From Pseudomonas fluorescens (GTDB lineage Bacteria > Pseudomonadota > Gammaproteobacteria > Pseudomonadales > Pseudomonadaceae): a DNA stretch of 64,000 nt. Position 1 is the stretch's first letter. Each line of letters starts with the position of its first letter. The translations under genes and the position numbers were made by a program. The notes under the pieces were generated by a model, which worked only from the letters and a program-made list of their open reading frames with translations, did no database searches and was not told the origin of the DNA. The stretch lies in NCBI RefSeq assembly GCF_902497785.1, contig NZ_CABVHK010000005.1:1-64000 (forward strand), read 5' to 3'. Positions 24,682 to 34,112 of this stretch are shown here, one piece after another.

Positions 24682-24845
24682 TGTGGGAGCGAGCCATTGT
24701 GGTGAGGGGATTTATCCCCGTTCGGCTGCGAAGCAGTCGCAAAATCAGTGGGTTCGTTCTATCTGACGCACCCTGATTACAGAATCTGGGGCCGCTACGC
24801 GACCCAACGGGGATAAATCCCCTCACCACAAGGCTCGCTCCCACA
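24682..24845. repeat. Nested REP element: family B copy inside a family A copy
   Basis: The outer arms tgtgggagcgagcc (from 24682) and ggctcgctcccaca (to 24845) are family A. Between them is a complete family B element (24698-24830) with arms tgtggtgaggggatttat and ataaatcccctcaccaca. The family A inner arms (tgctcgcga type) are missing, consistent with insertion into or replacement of the centre of a family A copy. Confidence 0.85.
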
Positions 24846-24856
24846 TTTGATCTTTG

Positions 24857-25909
24857 TCAGGCGACGGGGATTATCGGCAGGTCGAGGGTTACGCCGCCGC
24901 TAAACCGGGCAAACGACCCGCTGATCGATTCATGCGGCACACCTTTTGGCACGTCGCTGATCTCATCAAGGCGCGACACCTGTTCCTCACTCAACTGCAC
25001 ATTCAACGCCCCGAGCGTGGCATCCAGCTGCTCACGAGTGCGCGAACCCAGAATCGGGATCAGCGCCGTTGTCGAGCGTCGGGCTTTTTCCCGCAGCCAG
25101 GCGATGGCCACGTGCGTCGGGCTGGCGTTCAGCTCTGCCGCTACGGCGAGCAGGGTGTCGAGCAGGGCGGTTTCACGGGCACTTTTCTCGGCGTGGACCA
25201 GCATGCCCAGTTTGGCGGCGCGGTTGTTCTCGTCGCCGGAGCGGTACTTGCTGGTGAGAAACCCGCCACCCAATGGCGACCATAAGGTGGCGGCCAATCC
25301 CAACGCTTCAGCCATCGGCAGTTGCTCACGTTCGGCGGTGCGTTCGGCGAGGCTGTATTCAGCCTGAATCGCGGCGATCGGCGCGTAGCCGCGAACCTCG
25401 GCGAGCAAGTCGGCACGGGCGATGCGCCATGCCGGGAAATTCGACAGCCCGGCGTAATGAATCTTGCCGGCGCGCACCAGGTCATCAAAACCGCGCAGGA
25501 TCTCTTCCATTGGCGTCACACCGTCACTCATGTGCGCCCAGAACAGGTCGATGTGATCAGTCTTGAGCCGGGTCAGGCTTTCCTCTACGGCGCGGACCAT
25601 GTTCTTGCGGTTGTTGCCGGTGTGGGAAATACCGTCGGCGGGCGTAGTCCCCAGGGTGTATTTGGTGGCGATAACCAGACGATCGCGCTCAGCAGCGATA
25701 AATTCGCTGAGCATGACTTCCGACTGGCCGCCCTGGTACCCGTTGGCGGTATCGATGAAATTGCCACCGGCCTCAAGGTAACCATCGAAAATGCGTTTGG
25801 CTTCATCGCGCTCGGCGCCGTGGCCCCAGCCCGTGCCGAAATTGCCGGCGCCCAGCGCCAGTTCCGAGACGCGCAAGCCGGTTTTTCGGCCGAAAACTTT
25901 GTAATGCAT
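24857..25909 (-). CDS. Aldo/keto reductase
   Basis: This 350-residue NADPH-dependent aldo/keto reductase has a TIM-barrel fold. The catalytic tetrad is visible: Asp in FIDTANGY, Tyr in the same segment, Lys in IATKYT and His in LFWAHMSD. The C-terminal cofactor segment IPILGSRTREQLD is normal. It resembles the YajO/Tas-like group found widely in soil bacteria; the substrate is unknown. The ATG at 25909 has an AGGAG site. It is divergent from zapE across a 149-base AT-richer region. Confidence 0.9.
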   Translation of the reverse strand: MHYKVFGRKTGLRVSELALGAGNFGTGWGHGAERDEAKRIFDGYLEAGGNFIDTANGYQGGQSEVMLSEFIAAERDRLVIATKYTLGTTPADGISHTGNNRKNMVRAVEESLTRLKTDHIDLFWAHMSDGVTPMEEILRGFDDLVRAGKIHYAGLSNFPAWRIARADLLAEVRGYAPIAAIQAEYSLAERTAEREQLPMAEALGLAATLWSPLGGGFLTSKYRSGDENNRAAKLGMLVHAEKSARETALLDTLLAVAAELNASPTHVAIAWLREKARRSTTALIPILGSRTREQLDATLGALNVQLSEEQVSRLDEISDVPKGVPHESISGSFARFSGGVTLDLPIIPVA

Positions 25910-26058
25910 GGGTCGACTCCTGAGGAATGGGGCTGCGATTCGAATATAGATTCTCTACAACATGTATTTAATATGATGCGAGTAATATATGCCGTCAAGG
26001 CGCTTTTTCATCCGCCGCGAAAGGGCCGACCGTCGGTCTGCGTGCCATACTGCCGCGC

Positions 26059-27177
26059 ATGAATGTCGACTCCCCCCTAAGCGCCTGGCAGCACGCCATC
26101 GAACACAAGGGCTTCGTCCAGGACGAAGCGCAGGAACACGCTGTCTGGGCGCTGCAAAAATGCTATGAAGCGCTGCACGCAGGCCATGCGCCGGTGACGG
26201 GCGTTTACCTGTGGGGCCCGGTCGGGCGCGGCAAGACCTGGTTGATGGACCAGTTTTACCAAAGCCTGCAAGTCCCGGCGCGGCGCCAGCACTTTCATCA
26301 TTTCATGGGTTGGGTGCATCAGCGTTCGTTTCAGCTGACCGGTACCCCGGACCCGCTGAAAGCGCTGGCACGCGAGTTGAGCGAAGAGGTGCGGGTGCTG
26401 TGTTTCGACGAACTGTTCGTCAACGACATCGGCGACGCGATCATTCTCGGCCGCCTGTTTCAGGTGATGTTCGATCAGGGCGTGGTGGTGGTCTGCACCT
26501 CTAACCAACCGCCGGATCAGCTGTACGCCGATGGCTTCAACCGCGACCGTTTCGTGCCGGCCATCGAGGCGATCAAGCGGCACATGCAGGTGATCGCGGT
26601 GGATGGCAGCGAAGATCATCGGTTGCATCCCGGTGCCGGTTTGCAACGCTATTGGGTCGCGGCCTCCGGGCAGCAGAGTGCGTTGAGTGAAGTGTTCAAG
26701 GCGTTGACCGTCGGACAACCGGTTTCCACTGCGCCGGTCAAGGTCGGCCACCGAACGCTGAATGTGGTTCAGGCCAGCGCCGACGTGCTCTGGTGCCGGT
26801 ACGCCGACCTTTGCGAACAACCCTTCGCCGCCATGGATTTCATGGCCCTGTGTGACACCTTCAAGGCTATTCTGTTGAGTGACGTGCCCAACCTCAGCGC
26901 GCAGAAACGCGCCGGACGCATCGCCCGTGGCACTGAAGACGGTGTTGAACGGGTTGTGGCAGGTGACCGCGAATTGCCGCAGTTGTCCGTCCACGATGAT
27001 GGCGTGCGGCGTTTCATTGCCCTGGTCGACGAATGCTACGACCGCAAGGTGCCGCTTTATCTGGAGGCCCAGGTGCCAATGGAATCGCTCTACACCGAGG
27101 GCTACCTGGAATTCCCGTTCCGCCGCACCCTCAGCCGGTTACAGGAAATGCAGCTGGAGCGCTTCGCCGACGCGTGA
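26059..27177 (+). CDS. zapE: Cell division protein ZapE (AFG1-like ATPase)
   Basis: This 372-residue P-loop ATPase is of the ZapE/AFG1 family. ZapE associates with the Z-ring and destabilises FtsZ polymers under stress; AFG1 homologues are mitochondrial. Walker A is GPVGRGKT at 53-60 and Walker B is in VLCFDELFVND. The family segments HHFMGWVHQR and FNRDRFVPAI follow the usual order. It is followed 16 bp later by a dinB-like gene behind a good ribosome binding site, so the two may be co-transcribed. Confidence 0.9.
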   Translation: MNVDSPLSAWQHAIEHKGFVQDEAQEHAVWALQKCYEALHAGHAPVTGVYLWGPVGRGKTWLMDQFYQSLQVPARRQHFHHFMGWVHQRSFQLTGTPDPLKALARELSEEVRVLCFDELFVNDIGDAIILGRLFQVMFDQGVVVVCTSNQPPDQLYADGFNRDRFVPAIEAIKRHMQVIAVDGSEDHRLHPGAGLQRYWVAASGQQSALSEVFKALTVGQPVSTAPVKVGHRTLNVVQASADVLWCRYADLCEQPFAAMDFMALCDTFKAILLSDVPNLSAQKRAGRIARGTEDGVERVVAGDRELPQLSVHDDGVRRFIALVDECYDRKVPLYLEAQVPMESLYTEGYLEFPFRRTLSRLQEMQLERFADA

Positions 27178-27193
27178 TCAAGGAGCCGCGAAC

Positions 27194-27775
27194 ATGAATC
27201 AGCCGCTGTCTCATCATCTGCTGACCATGGCCTATCAGAACGCCTGGGCCAACCATCGGCTGGCCAACGCCTGGGGCCGTTTAAGTGCCGAAGACCTGAC
27301 GGCGCCACGGGTCAGTTTCTTTCCCAGCCTGCGCGCGACCCTCAATCATATTCTGACCTGCGACTGGTTCTACGTGGATGCGCTGGAGCGTGAGTTGCGC
27401 GGGGATGCGCCACACACCGATTGTTATCAGTTTTTCGCTGAAGACGAACCGTGCACCGCCGCGGCGGATCTGCAGCGTGAACAGGTTCAGGTGGACCGCC
27501 GTCTGATTGCCTACTGCGAGCAAATGCGCGACGCAGACTTGGGCAAGATCGTGACGATTGCCCGGGACATCCCGCAGCACGACAGTCGATTACGCCTGCT
27601 TTCGCACTTGTTCGAACACCAGATCCATCATCGCGGGCAGGTGCACGGGATGCTCAGCGCAACGTCGATCGCGCCGCCGCAACTGGACGAGTTTTTCTGC
27701 GCCGGAGAGGCGGGGTTGAGGGCGGCGGATTTTGCTGAGCTGGGGTGGACCGAGGCGTTGATTTGGGGGCATTGA
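27194..27775 (+). CDS. DinB-family protein
   Basis: This 193-residue protein is of the DinB/YfiT-like four-helix bundle superfamily, whose members bind a divalent metal through three histidines and often act as thiol-dependent transferases. The likely ligands are H52 in LNHIL and two His in HLFEHQIHHRGQVHG. The start is ATG at 27194 with AAGGAG nine bases upstream; the longer frame from 26879 overlaps zapE in another frame and is not used. The substrate is unknown. Confidence 0.88.
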   Translation: MNQPLSHHLLTMAYQNAWANHRLANAWGRLSAEDLTAPRVSFFPSLRATLNHILTCDWFYVDALERELRGDAPHTDCYQFFAEDEPCTAAADLQREQVQVDRRLIAYCEQMRDADLGKIVTIARDIPQHDSRLRLLSHLFEHQIHHRGQVHGMLSATSIAPPQLDEFFCAGEAGLRAADFAELGWTEALIWGH

Positions 27776-27781
27776 AGAGCG

Positions 27782-27912
27782 AAAGATCGCAGCCTTCGGC
27801 AGCTCCTACAGGGGGGCGGCGTTCCAAATGTAGGAGCTGCCGCAGGCTCGGGCCGCGTTCGGACGATCTTTTGATTTGCCCCCTGTAGGAGCAGCTTGTC
27901 GACGCTCCTACA
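27782..27912. repeat. REP-type inverted repeat, family C, with extended arm and extra hairpin
   Basis: The left arm aaagatcgcagccttcggc is normal. The right arm has an insertion, reading gccgcaggctcgggccgcg then ttcggacgatctttt. A further 29-base hairpin (27884-27912, tgtaggagc / gctcctaca) follows. It fills the gap between dinB-like and the next gene. Confidence 0.82.
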
Positions 27913-27930
27913 GTGGGTGAATCACCCCCG

Positions 27931-28131
27931 TCAGCGCTTGTAATGCTCGGTCATTTGCGCCGTTTGGTCGTCCGGAACCCGGACCTCGGCGGTTTGCTGA
28001 CTTTGATTCTCCTGTTGGCTGAGCCGCAAGCTTTCGTAGTAATAACGCATGCGTTCTGCACCGCCTTCGGCGAGTGCGCCGGCCGAGACAAATGTCATCA
28101 GGCCAGCAATGAGCAAGGGTGTACGTTTCAT
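27931..28131 (-). CDS. Small secreted protein, Gln-rich
   Basis: This 66-residue exported protein has a signal peptide (1-21, AGALAEG) followed by a short charged, glutamine-rich helical segment (YYESLRLSQQENQSQQ). No domain or cysteine is seen. The ATG at 28131 has a GGGAGG ribosome binding site, which argues that it is real. The frame can be opened further upstream to 28257, but that adds a non-signal N-terminus. The function is unknown. Confidence 0.68.
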   Translation of the reverse strand: MKRTPLLIAGLMTFVSAGALAEGGAERMRYYYESLRLSQQENQSQQTAEVRVPDDQTAQMTEHYKR

Positions 28132-28254
28132 GGTTCGCCTCCCATAACGGATATCGGGTGCCTTCCATCCATGAAGCAATGTTGCGAGAACATTATCTGC
28201 CGATTCCGTTAAATGGGAATTACCGCGCCTGAGCTCCCGACCAAGCACATGAGC

Positions 28255-28282
28255 CAAGAAAAAGAGGCCTGAATCGGCCCCT
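28255..28282 (-). terminator. Probable terminator of cptA
   Basis: Read on the minus strand, aggggcc and ggcctct pair over a six-base loop with one G-U pair and are followed by ttttctt. It lies 8 bases past the cptA stop codon. Confidence 0.6.
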
Positions 28283-28289
28283 TGAATGT

Positions 28290-30035
28290 TTACTGTTGCA
28301 CGACTTGCGCCGTGTCTGACTTCACCTTGGGTTTGATCAGGCTGAAGTCGATCAGCGCCTTTTGCTCGCGCTCATACGGATTGCCGATCATCAAAGGCCG
28401 CGGTTTGAAGCTGTCGCTGACCAGGCTTTTGCTGTGATCGAGTTCATCAAAACTCAGGCCCGCCATGTCGGCCCAGGTATGAATCAGGTGCGAGCTGCTG
28501 TACGGCCGCCCCAGATCGCCGGCAAAGCTCCAGTCATGGCTTTGTCGCCATTTCGGTGATGCCCAGGCCATGAAGGGAATGGTGTACATCGGGGCCGTCG
28601 GCTTGGCTTCGTTGCGGCCCAGGGTGCTATGGCCGGAAGAGTCGAAGACGTCTTCGCCGTGGTCGGAGAGGTACAGCAAAAAGCCATTCGGGTCGGTCTT
28701 GGCGTAGTCCTTGATCAGGCTCGAGACCACGAAATCGTTGTACAGCACCGCGTTGTCATAGCTGTTGTACGTGGGCAACTGATCGTCACGCACGCCGTCC
28801 GGCACGCCCTTGCGGTCCTTGAACTTGTCGAACGTCGAAGGGTAGCGGTACTGGTAACTCATGTGCGTGCCGAGCAGGTGCACGACGATCAATTTGCGTG
28901 GCGCCGCGTCGGTCAGGGCCTTGTTGAACGGCTCGATCACATCGCCGTCGTATTGGGCGGCGTTCTGGTTGCGGTTGTTGTTCAGGTACACCTGCTCGTC
29001 GGCCTGCTCGGAGAAGGTCGTGAGCATGGTGTTGCGCTTGGTCATGGTCTGCTGGTTGGTGATCCAGAAGGTCTTGTAGCCGGCCTGTTTCATCATGCTG
29101 ACCAACGACGGAGTGGACAGGTACAGGTCCGGATTTTCTTCGTCGGCGAAGGTCAGCACTTGCTGCAGCGCCTCGATGGTGTAGGGGCGCGGGGTGATGA
29201 CGTTGTCGAAAACCGCCAGTTGATCCTTGAGTTTGTCCAGTTCCGGCGTGGTTTCGCGCGGGTAACCGTAAAGGCTCATGCGCTGGCGGTTGGTGGATTC
29301 ACCAATGACAAGCACCAGCGTGGCCGGTTGATTGGCCATCGCATCCTTGAGGTTATGCAGCGGTGGAATCTTGCTCGCGCTGTCGAGCATGTCCTGCATA
29401 CCAGCCAACGTGTCGAGGTAGCGGTGATAGGCCACGGCCATCTGCCAGGGCACCGCAGGCTCGATGCGGGTTTCGAATTTCTCGAAGCCGGCGGCAAGAC
29501 TGCCCATGCGCACGGTCTGTTTGATCATCGGATAGCCGATCACCGCCACCAGGATCGCCGTCGCCGCCACTAGCGCGCGGCCGCGGGGCATGTACACCGG
29601 GCGCAAGCGAGTCCACAGGAAATAGGCGAACAAGGTGTGAGCGAGGAATGCCGCGACCATCCACCAGGCGAAGTATTGGGTCATGTACTCGCCGGCTTCA
29701 GATATGTTCGACTCGAACATGATGAAGATGACGCTCTGGGAAAATTCCTGTTGATAGATGAAGAAATAACCCAGGCTCGCCATGGAGCAGGCCCACAGCA
29801 CCACGCCGATCACCGCGGCCAACACACGGGTCTGCCGTGGGAACAGCAGCATCGGCGCCAGCCAGATCGCGCTCATTACGAACGCCTGACGGAACCCGGA
29901 GAAACCGGAAGTGCCCGTCAACTGGATCAGCAGTTGGGTGATACCGGAAAAGTACCAGAAGAACAGGAAGAGCCAGAGAAACCCTGCCCAATCAAAACCT
30001 TGCGCAGTCGAACTGCTGCGTTTGAACCAAGCCAT
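28290..30035 (-). CDS. cptA: Lipid A/LPS core phosphoethanolamine transferase CptA (EptC)
   Basis: This 581-residue inner-membrane enzyme transfers phosphoethanolamine to a heptose phosphate of the LPS core. It has five N-terminal transmembrane helices (about 1-185) and a periplasmic sulfatase-fold catalytic domain. IGESTNRQRMSLYGYPRETT, PRPYTIEALQQ (catalytic Thr), KTFWITNQQTMT and FLLYLSDHGEDV match E. coli CptA closely as remembered. The start is taken at ATG 30035, where GGAG lies six bases upstream, not at 30056. It is monocistronic. Consequences for surface charge or polymyxin sensitivity are inference. Confidence 0.9.
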   Translation of the reverse strand: MAWFKRSSSTAQGFDWAGFLWLFLFFWYFSGITQLLIQLTGTSGFSGFRQAFVMSAIWLAPMLLFPRQTRVLAAVIGVVLWACSMASLGYFFIYQQEFSQSVIFIMFESNISEAGEYMTQYFAWWMVAAFLAHTLFAYFLWTRLRPVYMPRGRALVAATAILVAVIGYPMIKQTVRMGSLAAGFEKFETRIEPAVPWQMAVAYHRYLDTLAGMQDMLDSASKIPPLHNLKDAMANQPATLVLVIGESTNRQRMSLYGYPRETTPELDKLKDQLAVFDNVITPRPYTIEALQQVLTFADEENPDLYLSTPSLVSMMKQAGYKTFWITNQQTMTKRNTMLTTFSEQADEQVYLNNNRNQNAAQYDGDVIEPFNKALTDAAPRKLIVVHLLGTHMSYQYRYPSTFDKFKDRKGVPDGVRDDQLPTYNSYDNAVLYNDFVVSSLIKDYAKTDPNGFLLYLSDHGEDVFDSSGHSTLGRNEAKPTAPMYTIPFMAWASPKWRQSHDWSFAGDLGRPYSSSHLIHTWADMAGLSFDELDHSKSLVSDSFKPRPLMIGNPYEREQKALIDFSLIKPKVKSDTAQVVQQ

Positions 30036-30232
30036 TGCGCGCTCCAGCGAGATCACTTTTCAGCGTCGGGACCGGAAATCGCCGACGAACGGGCACCGCG
30101 CGAAGACCGGGCGGCCGTAAGGAGCCGGAGTATCAACAAGGCGGTGTGAAAGTTTTGTGAGCTGATATTGCAGGAGAATCGCGAAGGCGTATCGGAAACA
30201 GCGCGGCGCCGTTTCCGATTCAGGCGAGGGGG

Positions 30233-30415
30233 TCAGGCGTGGGGTGCACGCAGGGTGACAGGCATCGGCTGAGCCTGGATTCCTTGCGTCAGGAGGCGTA
30301 ATTGCTCGACTTCCTGCTTCAGCTGGTCGCGCTCGTCTTTCAACTGGCGCAATTCATCGCGACGGATCGTGACGTAAAGGGTTTGTGCTGGCCGTGCTGC
30401 TTGTACTGTGCCCAT
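30233..30415 (-). CDS. Small coiled-coil hypothetical protein
   Basis: This 60-residue protein has a central heptad-like helix (about 17-45, RDELRQLKDERDQLKQEVEQL, shown by its KDERDQLKQEVE core) that should form a short coiled coil, then a Pro-rich tail. A strong GAGGTGAG site precedes the ATG at 30415. No membrane segment or signal is present. The function is unknown; similar short proteins are found in other Pseudomonas. Confidence 0.7.
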   Translation of the reverse strand: MGTVQAARPAQTLYVTIRRDELRQLKDERDQLKQEVEQLRLLTQGIQAQPMPVTLRAPHA

Positions 30416-30685
30416 TGCTCACCTCGCAAATGGCTGTCTCAACTGTAAATCCGCCCCGACATCGGTGCTTATTTACTATCGGCGCCAATTTTGATTTCTT
30501 TTGCCCCTGAAGGGAACTTTTTTATTTTTGATGGTCGTTGTGTCTTCGGCACGATTCCAGACGTTATCAGTCTGGATCGGGCACAATGCCCGGAAACTTC
30601 ACGCCAACGCTCTGGACTAACCCACATTAGTCGCGTTGGGCTATAACCTTTGACACACTTTATTTGTAGTAGGGAGCATCAGCAC

Positions 30686-31666
30686 ATGCAACTCGGGATT
30701 ATTGGACTGGGCCGCATGGGCGGCAATATTGCGCGGCGCCTGATGCTCAATGGGCACACCACCGTTGTTTACGACCGCAATACCGCCTTCGTCGATAACC
30801 TGGCCGCCGAGGGCGCCAAAGGCGTTATCGACCTGCCGGCACTGGTCTCGGGCCTGGCCAAGCCACGAGCGGTCTGGGTCATGCTGCCGGCCGGCGCACC
30901 GACCGAAGACACCATCGACACCCTGAGCAACCTGCTCGAGCCCGGCGATACCATCATCGACGGCGGCAACACCTTCTATAAGGACGACATCCGCCGGGCC
31001 AAAACCCTGTCGGAAAAAGGCCTGCACTACATCGACGTCGGCACCTCCGGCGGCGTCTGGGGCCTGGAACGCGGCTACTGCATGATGATCGGCGGCGAAG
31101 CCGAGGTGGTTAAACGCCTTGATCCGCTGTTCGAAAGCCTGGCCCCGGGCATCGGCGACATTCCTCGTACCAAAGACCGCAAGTCGGACGATGACCGTGC
31201 CGAGCGCGGCTACATTCACGCCGGTCCAGCGGGCTCTGGCCACTTCGTCAAGATGATCCACAACGGCATTGAATACGGAATGATGCAGGCCTTCGCCGAA
31301 GGCTTCGACATCCTCAAGACCAAGGCCAGCGAAAACCTGCCGGAAGACCAGCGCTTCGACCTCAACGTGGGCGACATCGCCGAAGTCTGGCGTCGTGGCA
31401 GCGTGGTGTCTTCGTGGCTGCTCGACCTGACCGCCGACGCGTTGGCCAGCGACCCGAAACTCGAGGGTTACTCCGGCTCCGTGGCTGACAGCGGTGAAGG
31501 TCGCTGGACCATCGAAGCCGCCATGGAACAATCGGTGCCCGTACCGGTGCTGTCGAACTCGCTGTTCTCGCGCTACCGTTCGCGCGGGCAGGGCACCTTT
31601 GGCGACAAAATTCTCTCGGCCCAGCGCTTCGGCTTCGGCGGCCACGTGGAGACTGCGAAAAAATGA
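30686..31666 (+). CDS. gnd: 6-phosphogluconate dehydrogenase, short (YqeC/GndA-like) form
   Basis: This enzyme decarboxylates 6-phosphogluconate to ribulose 5-phosphate in the pentose phosphate pathway. At 326 residues it is the short form, unlike the roughly 470-residue E. coli Gnd. The nucleotide-binding motif GLGRMG is at 7-12, and GTSGGVWG and [14 protein letters not shown] carry the substrate and catalytic Lys residues. The start ATG at 30686 has AGGGAG nine bases upstream; the longer frame from 30650 has none. Its stop overlaps the zwf start (ATGA), and zwf in turn overlaps a HAD phosphatase gene, so the three form a tight operon. Confidence 0.93.
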   Translation: MQLGIIGLGRMGGNIARRLMLNGHTTVVYDRNTAFVDNLAAEGAKGVIDLPALVSGLAKPRAVWVMLPAGAPTEDTIDTLSNLLEPGDTIIDGGNTFYKDDIRRAKTLSEKGLHYIDVGTSGGVWGLERGYCMMIGGEAEVVKRLDPLFESLAPGIGDIPRTKDRKSDDDRAERGYIHAGPAGSGHFVKMIHNGIEYGMMQAFAEGFDILKTKASENLPEDQRFDLNVGDIAEVWRRGSVVSSWLLDLTADALASDPKLEGYSGSVADSGEGRWTIEAAMEQSVPVPVLSNSLFSRYRSRGQGTFGDKILSAQRFGFGGHVETAKK

Positions 31667-33186
31667 CCGGACTGATCCGCAATAAATCCAAGGCAGAACC
31701 CGCGCCACCGACCACGCTGTTCCTGTTCGGTGCCCATGGTGACCTGGTCAAGCGTCTGTTGATGCCGGCGCTGTACAACCTGAGTCACGACGGTCTGCTT
31801 GGGGATGGACTGCGGATCATCGGCGTTGACCACAACGCCATTACCGACGAAGCGTTTGCGCAGAAGCTCGAAGATTTCATTCGCGGCGAAGTGGCGAGCA
31901 AGGTCGGCAAGGGCGATCAAGCCCTGGATCCGGTGCTGTGGGCCAAATTGGCGAAGGGCATCAGCTACGTCCAGGGCGACTTCCTGGACGACAGCACTTA
32001 TCAGGCGCTGGCGGCGAAAATCGCCGCCAGCGGAACCGGCAATGCGGTGTTCTACCTGGCCACCGCGCCACGTTTTTTCAGCGAAGTGGTGCGTCGTCTC
32101 GGCGCCGCCGGTTTGCTGCAAGAGACGCCGGACGCCTTCAGAAGGGTGGTCATCGAAAAACCCTTCGGTTCCGATCTGCACACCGCCCAAGCCTTGAACG
32201 GTTGCCTGCTCAAGGTCATGACGGAAAACCAGATTTACCGGATCGATCACTATCTGGGCAAGGAAACCGTGCAGAACATTCTGATCAGCCGGTTTTCCAA
32301 CAGCCTGTTTGAAGCGTTCTGGAACAACCACTACATCGACCACGTGCAGATCACCGCCGCCGAAACCGTCGGCGTGGAAACCCGTGGCAGTTTTTACGAG
32401 CACACCGGCGCCCTGCGGGACATGGTGCCCAATCACCTGTTCCAGCTGTTGGCGATGGTGGCCATGGAACCGCCAGCCGCTTTTGGCGCCGATGCGGTTC
32501 GCGGCGAAAAAGCCAAAGTCGTTGGCGCGATTCGTCCCTGGTCAGTCGAGGAGGCGCGGGCCAACTCGGTGCGCGGCCAGTACGCGGCTGGTGAGGTGGG
32601 CGGCAAGCTGTTGCCGGGTTATCGCGAGGAAAACAACGTTTCGCCCGACAGCACCACCGAAACCTACGTCGCGCTCAAAGTCATGATCGACAACTGGCGC
32701 TGGGTCGGCGTGCCGTTCTACCTGCGCACCGGCAAGCGCATGAGCGTGCGCGACACCGAGATCGTCATCTGCTTCAAACCGGCGCCTTATGCGCAGTTCC
32801 GCGATACCGAGGTCGATGAGCTGCAGCCGACCTATCTGCGGATCCAGATTCAGCCCAATGAAGGCATGTGGTTCGACCTGCTGGCCAAGCGCCCGGGTCC
32901 GGCGTTGAAAATGGCCAATATCGAATTGGGTTTTGCCTACAAGGATTTCTTTGAAATGCAGCCGTCCACCGGCTACGAAACCCTGATCTACGATTGCCTG
33001 ACCGGCGATCAGACGCTGTTCCAGCGCGCCGACAATATCGAGAACGGCTGGCGCGCCGTGCAACCGTTCCTCGACGCCTGGCAGCAGGACGCGAGCGTCC
33101 AGAGTTACGCGGCGGGTGACGACGGGCCGAAGGCGGCCGAAGATTTGCTGACTCGCGACGGCCGCGTCTGGCATGGCCTCGGATGA
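31663..33186 (+). CDS. zwf: Glucose-6-phosphate 1-dehydrogenase
   Basis: This 507-residue enzyme oxidises glucose 6-phosphate to 6-phosphogluconolactone, feeding the Entner-Doudoroff and pentose phosphate routes and making NAD(P)H. The N-terminal cofactor motif is [13 protein letters not shown] and the active-site signature is RIDHYLGKE. It is translationally coupled to gnd upstream (4-bp overlap) and to the HAD phosphatase downstream (4-bp overlap). Fluorescent pseudomonads carry more than one zwf; this gnd-linked copy is separate from the hexR-linked one, judging from the neighbours. Confidence 0.95.
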   Translation: MTGLIRNKSKAEPAPPTTLFLFGAHGDLVKRLLMPALYNLSHDGLLGDGLRIIGVDHNAITDEAFAQKLEDFIRGEVASKVGKGDQALDPVLWAKLAKGISYVQGDFLDDSTYQALAAKIAASGTGNAVFYLATAPRFFSEVVRRLGAAGLLQETPDAFRRVVIEKPFGSDLHTAQALNGCLLKVMTENQIYRIDHYLGKETVQNILISRFSNSLFEAFWNNHYIDHVQITAAETVGVETRGSFYEHTGALRDMVPNHLFQLLAMVAMEPPAAFGADAVRGEKAKVVGAIRPWSVEEARANSVRGQYAAGEVGGKLLPGYREENNVSPDSTTETYVALKVMIDNWRWVGVPFYLRTGKRMSVRDTEIVICFKPAPYAQFRDTEVDELQPTYLRIQIQPNEGMWFDLLAKRPGPALKMANIELGFAYKDFFEMQPSTGYETLIYDCLTGDQTLFQRADNIENGWRAVQPFLDAWQQDASVQSYAAGDDGPKAAEDLLTRDGRVWHGLG

Positions 33187-34004
33187 GTGAGGCAACGCAA
33201 CAGCCGATCCGGTTTCTGCTCAGTGACATGGACGGCACCTTGCTGCTGCCCGATCACAGCCTCAGCCAGCGCACCATCGAGGCCGTGCGTTCATTGCGCG
33301 AGGCGGGCGTGTTGTTCAGCCTGGCCACCGGTCGCCCGCCCAAAGCCATGTTGCAGCAGATCGAGGCCCTGGGTGTCGACCTGCCGACGGCGGCGTTCAA
33401 CGGCGGCACGATCGTCAACCCGGATGGCAGTTTGCTGGTTGCGCATTACTTGCCAGCAACGGCTGCGTTGATCGCCCTGGCGTTGTTTGCCGACAGGCCG
33501 GATGTCGAAGTCTGGGTATTCAGCGGCGGCGACTGGCTGCTGAAAGACCCGAACGGGCCGATGGTGCCGAGGGAGCAACATGGCCTGGGGTACCCGCCGG
33601 TGGTGGTGGAGAGTTTCGAGCCGTATCTGCAACGCATCGACAAAATCGTCGCGACCAGTCACAACACCGACTTGCTGATCGAGCTGGAAGCGCTGTTGCT
33701 GCCCAAAGTCGAGGGCCAGGCGCAGGTGTCGCGTTCGCAACCGGTGTATCTGGACGTGACTGCGATGCAGGCGAACAAGGGCGACGCACTGGCGACACTG
33801 GCCGGATTCCTCGGTGTGCCGCTGGAGCAGACTGCCGCGATGGGGGATGGTGGCAACGACCCGGCGATGTTTCATCGCGCGGGCTTGTCGATTGCCATGG
33901 GTCAGGCGGAGGAAGCGGTGAAGCGCCAGGCCGATGTGGTGACCGGGGCCAACACCGAAGACGGCGCGGCTCAGGCGATCGAGCGGTACATCCTGAAACG
34001 CTAA
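33183..34004 (+). CDS. Cof-type HAD-IIB phosphatase
   Basis: This 273-residue haloacid-dehalogenase-fold hydrolase has motif I DMDGTLL at 15-21, motif II (SLATGRPP) and motifs III/IV in MGDGGNDPAM. The large C2B cap and MQANKGDAL segment are typical of the Cof subfamily, which dephosphorylates sugar phosphates or similar small molecules. Its place as third gene after gnd and zwf suggests a housekeeping role in phosphosugar metabolism, but the substrate is unknown. Confidence 0.9.
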   Translation: MSEATQQPIRFLLSDMDGTLLLPDHSLSQRTIEAVRSLREAGVLFSLATGRPPKAMLQQIEALGVDLPTAAFNGGTIVNPDGSLLVAHYLPATAALIALALFADRPDVEVWVFSGGDWLLKDPNGPMVPREQHGLGYPPVVVESFEPYLQRIDKIVATSHNTDLLIELEALLLPKVEGQAQVSRSQPVYLDVTAMQANKGDALATLAGFLGVPLEQTAAMGDGGNDPAMFHRAGLSIAMGQAEEAVKRQADVVTGANTEDGAAQAIERYILKR

Positions 34005-34011
34005 TCCCACC

Positions 34012-34099
34012 GTAGGAGCTGCCGAAGGCTGCGATCTTTTGCTCTTCGGTGGCTCATCAAAGAGAAGAGCAAAAGATCGCAGCCTTCGGCAGCTCCTAC
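34012..34099. repeat. REP-type inverted repeat, family C
   Basis: Near-perfect arms gtaggagctgccgaaggct and agccttcggcagctcctac, with inner gcgatcttttgctctt and its complement, lie between convergent operons. Confidence 0.88.
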
Positions 34100-34112
34100 A
34101 GGGGGCCGGGGT

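Noticed and set aside
30416..30685. Possible regulatory binding site (HexR-like TTGT...ACAA) upstream of gnd
   Set aside because: No adequate match to the consensus was found, so no operator is claimed.
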